Shown here in pieces: positions 60,911 to 64,000 of a stretch of 64,000 bases of DNA. The stretch is from Arctopsyche grandis (taxonomy: Eukaryota; Arthropoda; Insecta; Trichoptera; Hydropsychidae). Position 1 is the first letter of the stretch; the number at the start of each line of letters is the position of its first letter. Under the pieces are notes generated by a model. The model saw only the letters and a list, made by a program, of their open reading frames with translations, ran no database searches and was not told the DNA's origin. Location: positions 14,126,501-14,190,500 of the forward strand of contig NC_135367.1 of the NCBI RefSeq assembly GCF_051622035.1. Reading direction: 5' to 3'. A program made the translations under genes and the position numbers.

Positions 60911-63757
60911 AAAAAAAGATTTTTTTTTTGATTTATTTTAAATTTTTAAAATTTTTTTATTTTTTAATTAAATGTTTACTATTAGCTTAGTCATGTTTAA
61001 GCGGTTTATATTATAAATACTGAGCGAAGCCGGGTAATACAGCTAGTAATTTATAATTAATAAGTACGGATGATGTAGATGTTAAATTTTTTTTAAATTT
61101 AAATATGAATTCATTTGAATTACTGTATTAATAAAAGTAAGTAAAATCACCGAAAAAAAAAATATAAATATATTCCTCGACTTACGACGGATTCGACTTA
61201 CGACCGAGGTTCAGGAACGTATCTCCGTCGTAAGTCGAGGAATACCTGTAGTTGAATAAAATTGATGCGGCGCGAAAGGACGAAACGTGAGCGGCCATAA
61301 TGAAGTCGTACTTTTGTGATAAAATATAATAAATACAAATGTATTTTAAAAGGACGCGTCAGAATAAATACCTTTTGTAACGAATAGCGTCTTAAAGTTA
61401 AAGGGTCGTAAATGGATAGGCAATCGTGTGAAAACGTGTAAATATTTCACCAAATCGGATTAAAAGATCCTACGAATAGATACCGAGGAGATTTTCGAAC
61501 TGAATGTATTTGTAAATCTATTTCGCCGAAAGTGGGCCAAGTCACCTGTTTATTTGTTTATTTCTGTTTATACATTTTTAAGAATTATAATTAAATTATT
61601 AGACCGTACCGATGTGCAGTATTTCCATTGAAACAAAACTTCAACATTTATTATTATATTGAAGTAATTTTCCTATGTGTTCAGATAGAAGGAAAAAAAG
61701 TTACATATTTAAAATATATTTTTTTAAATATTCATATGTGAATTTATGAATTTATTATGAATGAATCGAACAAAAGACGTATTAAAATAACTAAAGCTGT
61801 AGGATTATTCATATTATCTGAAAAGTTCCGTATTCAATTAGTTAAAGCGTGTGAAAGTTCTTAAAAGCATAACTTGCTTTTAAGTATTAACAGATAAAGA
61901 TAAATAATAAATGCTGACATCATTGTTGTATGCAAATAAATATCTACAGATTTTTGATTTTCAAATTCCGTTTTATACGATTGACCTTAACTATGCTTTT
62001 GAATAATTAATTTATTATCGCCTTTTTGGTGTGATGTAATAATAGTGCATTAAATTTGAGCCAATAAACGGCAAGGTTTATTAGATCGAATTACGCACTT
62101 CGTCTCGCTGTTTAAAATTATACGACCTATAAATTTCGTAATTTATGTATAACATTTTTTATAGGACTTTTAATGCGGAAAAATTATGTTTTTGACTTAA
62201 TTTATACCGTTGACTTTCGTTTTATTGTGTAACGAAAATGGGATTTCTTTTACGATTTCGTGTCATTGGATACCATTGTATAGCATTGTTCTACAAACAC
62301 ATTTTCTTATTCAAATTTTCAAAACACGCAATGCCCGGCAATGATAATAATTCTCGATAAAGGAATGCTCGTTGTTTTAAAAGCCTTATTTTTAACGTTG
62401 ATATGACATTATACATGAAATATAATTCATTTTTAAACCAATTTTCTTTATAAACTCAATAATAATCGATCTATGGCGCGATGGGTTCAAGAGGCATATC
62501 AGATTTTTGGATCGGGGGTTGCAATCAGGCTTCGTATCGATATTATTAAAATGGTTCGATGTGAATATCAGCGTTTGCAGAGGGTGTAGGGGACCTCACA
62601 AGAGTTGTAACAATAGAGAGGGATGAGAGAGTACACCTCGGTGGTCCCACGAGCCGCGGTGATAATTGCGCTAAGTGCGGCTCTAATGGCAGACATCTAA
62701 TTAGCCCGTGGGATTGTATGACAGACGACCACAATAATATCCACTTTGTGCACCTACAGGTCCACAAAAACAAACAACAATCCTTTGTGCAGTGACAGAT
62801 TACATGACCACCCTGTGCGGGCGAGAGATCCAATTCGCACTCATTGCGGATAATTCCCTTCGCTCAGATGCTTAAAGTCGTGTCGGCATTCTCATGACTT
62901 GCATATTTCGAAAGAAAAATTAAGATAGTGATGAATGTATGTACATACATATGTATTTTCATGGTTTTGGAATACGAATATGTTCGAACTTGGAATATTA
63001 CCCGCCATAGTGGACATATTCTAACTAATTATTTTGGGCAACTCTTAAATGTATGTGTATACTGAAAATTTTGCTTATACCTTTGTATATATTAAGGATA
63101 GAAGGCAAAGTTCGATGAAATATTGTCTGTCGTACATAGGTTAGAATTACCTCGTATCATGACATTCGATTAGGGCATCTGGGTTATCAGGTACCCTAGA
63201 TTGGTCCTATCTGTGTCGTTGATGATCCATCCAGGACACGTTCGCCGTTCTCAATTGGTTAATTGGGCTTTGTGTGACGTCACGCACGCGGCATGTGCAC
63301 TTGCAACTTCCCGTCTTCAATTCCTCAAGTCCGATCGCCAATTGTATAACTGGGTATTATTGTAGATTGCCGTAGATAAGTGACGATTGCTTTATTATGA
63401 GGGAATATATGTATAGGTGCATATTTTTTTGAGAGTAATCTTCAGAAGAGCCTACTGCGTAGTAGAAGTAAAGGAAGGAAGCAGGTGCAAATGCTAAAAC
63501 GATGAGGGGGGTGCGTGCTATATGAAGTGGTAAAGAGCTCGTGCCGCAGAGGAAGTCTTTTGTTGGTCCTCTGATTTGGGGTGAAGCTAGGGTATATATT
63601 ACCAGTTTGTCTATATTTTTATTTAAAACACTTTAGAACAATTCTTATTAAAAAAGTGAGTACATATGATGGAGTTCATAATTTTCCTAAACGGAATTGG
63701 TATATTATTTTAAAAGAGTTACTATTTTTATTTTATTTTTAAATAAATACATACATA

Positions 63758-63797
63758 TGTGCCACGATAGGAATTACCCCAAGGCGACACACGCGGT
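63758..63797 (-). repeat. LINE/SINE-type 3' hairpin (copy G)
   Basis: GTGCCACGATAGGAATTACC and CCAAGGCGACACACG form the familiar imperfect inverted repeat of the LINE 3' end in minus orientation. An A-rich stretch follows to the right, as in the 3' UTR of other copies. Any coding part would lie beyond the window edge. Confidence 0.55.
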
Positions 63798-64000
63798 TAG
63801 TTCAATTTTTGTAAATAAATACTAACAATTTATCAAACATAACAGTACGTAGAATACAACAGAATACATATCATGGATATGAACAAATTTTTATACACAA
63901 CAAATTTTGCTAGAAAAACACTATATATTATAGATAGCATTTATTCAACAAATTCGAGATTCCGATAACTCGAATTTGCGAGAAACTGATGGGGAGGATG

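Larger units (their letters stand above)
59940..61046 (+). mobile_element. Helitron-like insertion with GC-rich minisatellites
   Basis: The segment interrupts the 3' region of the Tigger relic and ends GAGCGAAGCCGGGTAATACAG followed by CTAGT (about 61023-61046), a hairpin plus CTAG|T end as in Helitrons. The 5' limit is uncertain (a TCCTTCGTCGTC sequence near 59958 is a candidate). It has no Rep/helicase coding, so it would be non-autonomous. The interior is two repeat arrays, far more GC-rich than the rest of the window. Confidence 0.6.
58541..61248 (+). mobile_element. Tigger/pogo transposon relic, 2.7 kb, carrying a Helitron-like insert
   Basis: Ends CAGGTAGTCCTCGACTTACG and inverted CAGGTATTCCTCGACTTACG are flanked by TA. 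Plus-strand remnants run in order: LEIKLEVIKQYDSGKK and, after a small frameshift, MDLANNLKLSHSTVSTILKD (N-terminal helix-turn-helix, 58890-59060), then the transposase C-terminus DVDNEDINQLLENDSEGITN ... LDLETQMVAEEDI (59490-59600). The DDE catalytic core between them is deleted. A GC-rich insert interrupts the 3' part. Confidence 0.87.

Noticed and set aside
62546-62833. 95-aa minus-strand ORF with several Cys/His
   Set aside because: No zinc-finger spacing and no known family; chance ORF in a higher-GC island.

Overview
The window is strongly AT-rich, intron-bearing animal DNA. ZAD (zinc-finger-associated domain) genes, a rhomboid-4/RHBDL-like gene, and hAT, Tigger/pogo, piggyBac-like, PIF-like, Helitron, LINE and SINE relics together point to a holometabolous insect. 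I cannot fix the order from sequence alone.

1-20.7 kb holds a head-to-tail, plus-strand ZAD cluster. It starts with the last finger of a C2H2 gene cut by the window edge (2-112). Two complete three-exon ZAD-C2H2 genes follow (3326-6118, 473 aa; 8095-10874, 466 aa). The third ZAD gene (17061-20708, 610 aa) has the same exon-1/exon-2 architecture and phases, but its last exon encodes an intact-looking retroviral-type (rve) integrase of the KRBA2/SCAND3 kind instead of zinc fingers. This predicted ZAD-integrase fusion is the most interesting object here. It is an insect counterpart of the vertebrate KRAB-integrase and SCAN-integrase fusions.

The spaces and introns of the cluster are packed with decayed transposons. 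Many have readable boundaries: hAT elements with 8-bp duplications, PIF-like MITEs with TWA duplications, piggyBac-like MITEs at TTAA, a Tigger/pogo relic, foldback elements, three solo LTRs with 4- or 6-bp duplications, and 3' ends of a non-LTR retrotransposon.

About 23.3-29.35 kb carries the 5' part of a rhomboid intramembrane-protease gene, plus strand: a CpG-containing candidate 5' region or UTR exon, a 92-codon first coding exon, a 24-nt microexon, and two exons completing the N-terminal EF-hand-like region. The rhomboid membrane core is not found, so 29.35-64 kb is read as one very long intron that runs out of the window. It contains no convincing gene. It holds SINEs, LINE 3' ends, hAT/PIF/MULE-like MITEs, a (TA)n tract, a MutS-homologue (MSH6-like) fragment joined to a LINE/SINE-type tail, and a Tigger element carrying a GC-rich Helitron-like insertion with minisatellite arrays.

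A recurring theme is a roughly 44-bp imperfect inverted repeat at the 3' ends of LINE copies, SINE copies and the MSH6-like fragment. It suggests one retrotransposition machinery recognising a shared RNA hairpin. All gene models are read from the sequence without transcripts, and splice sites are predicted.
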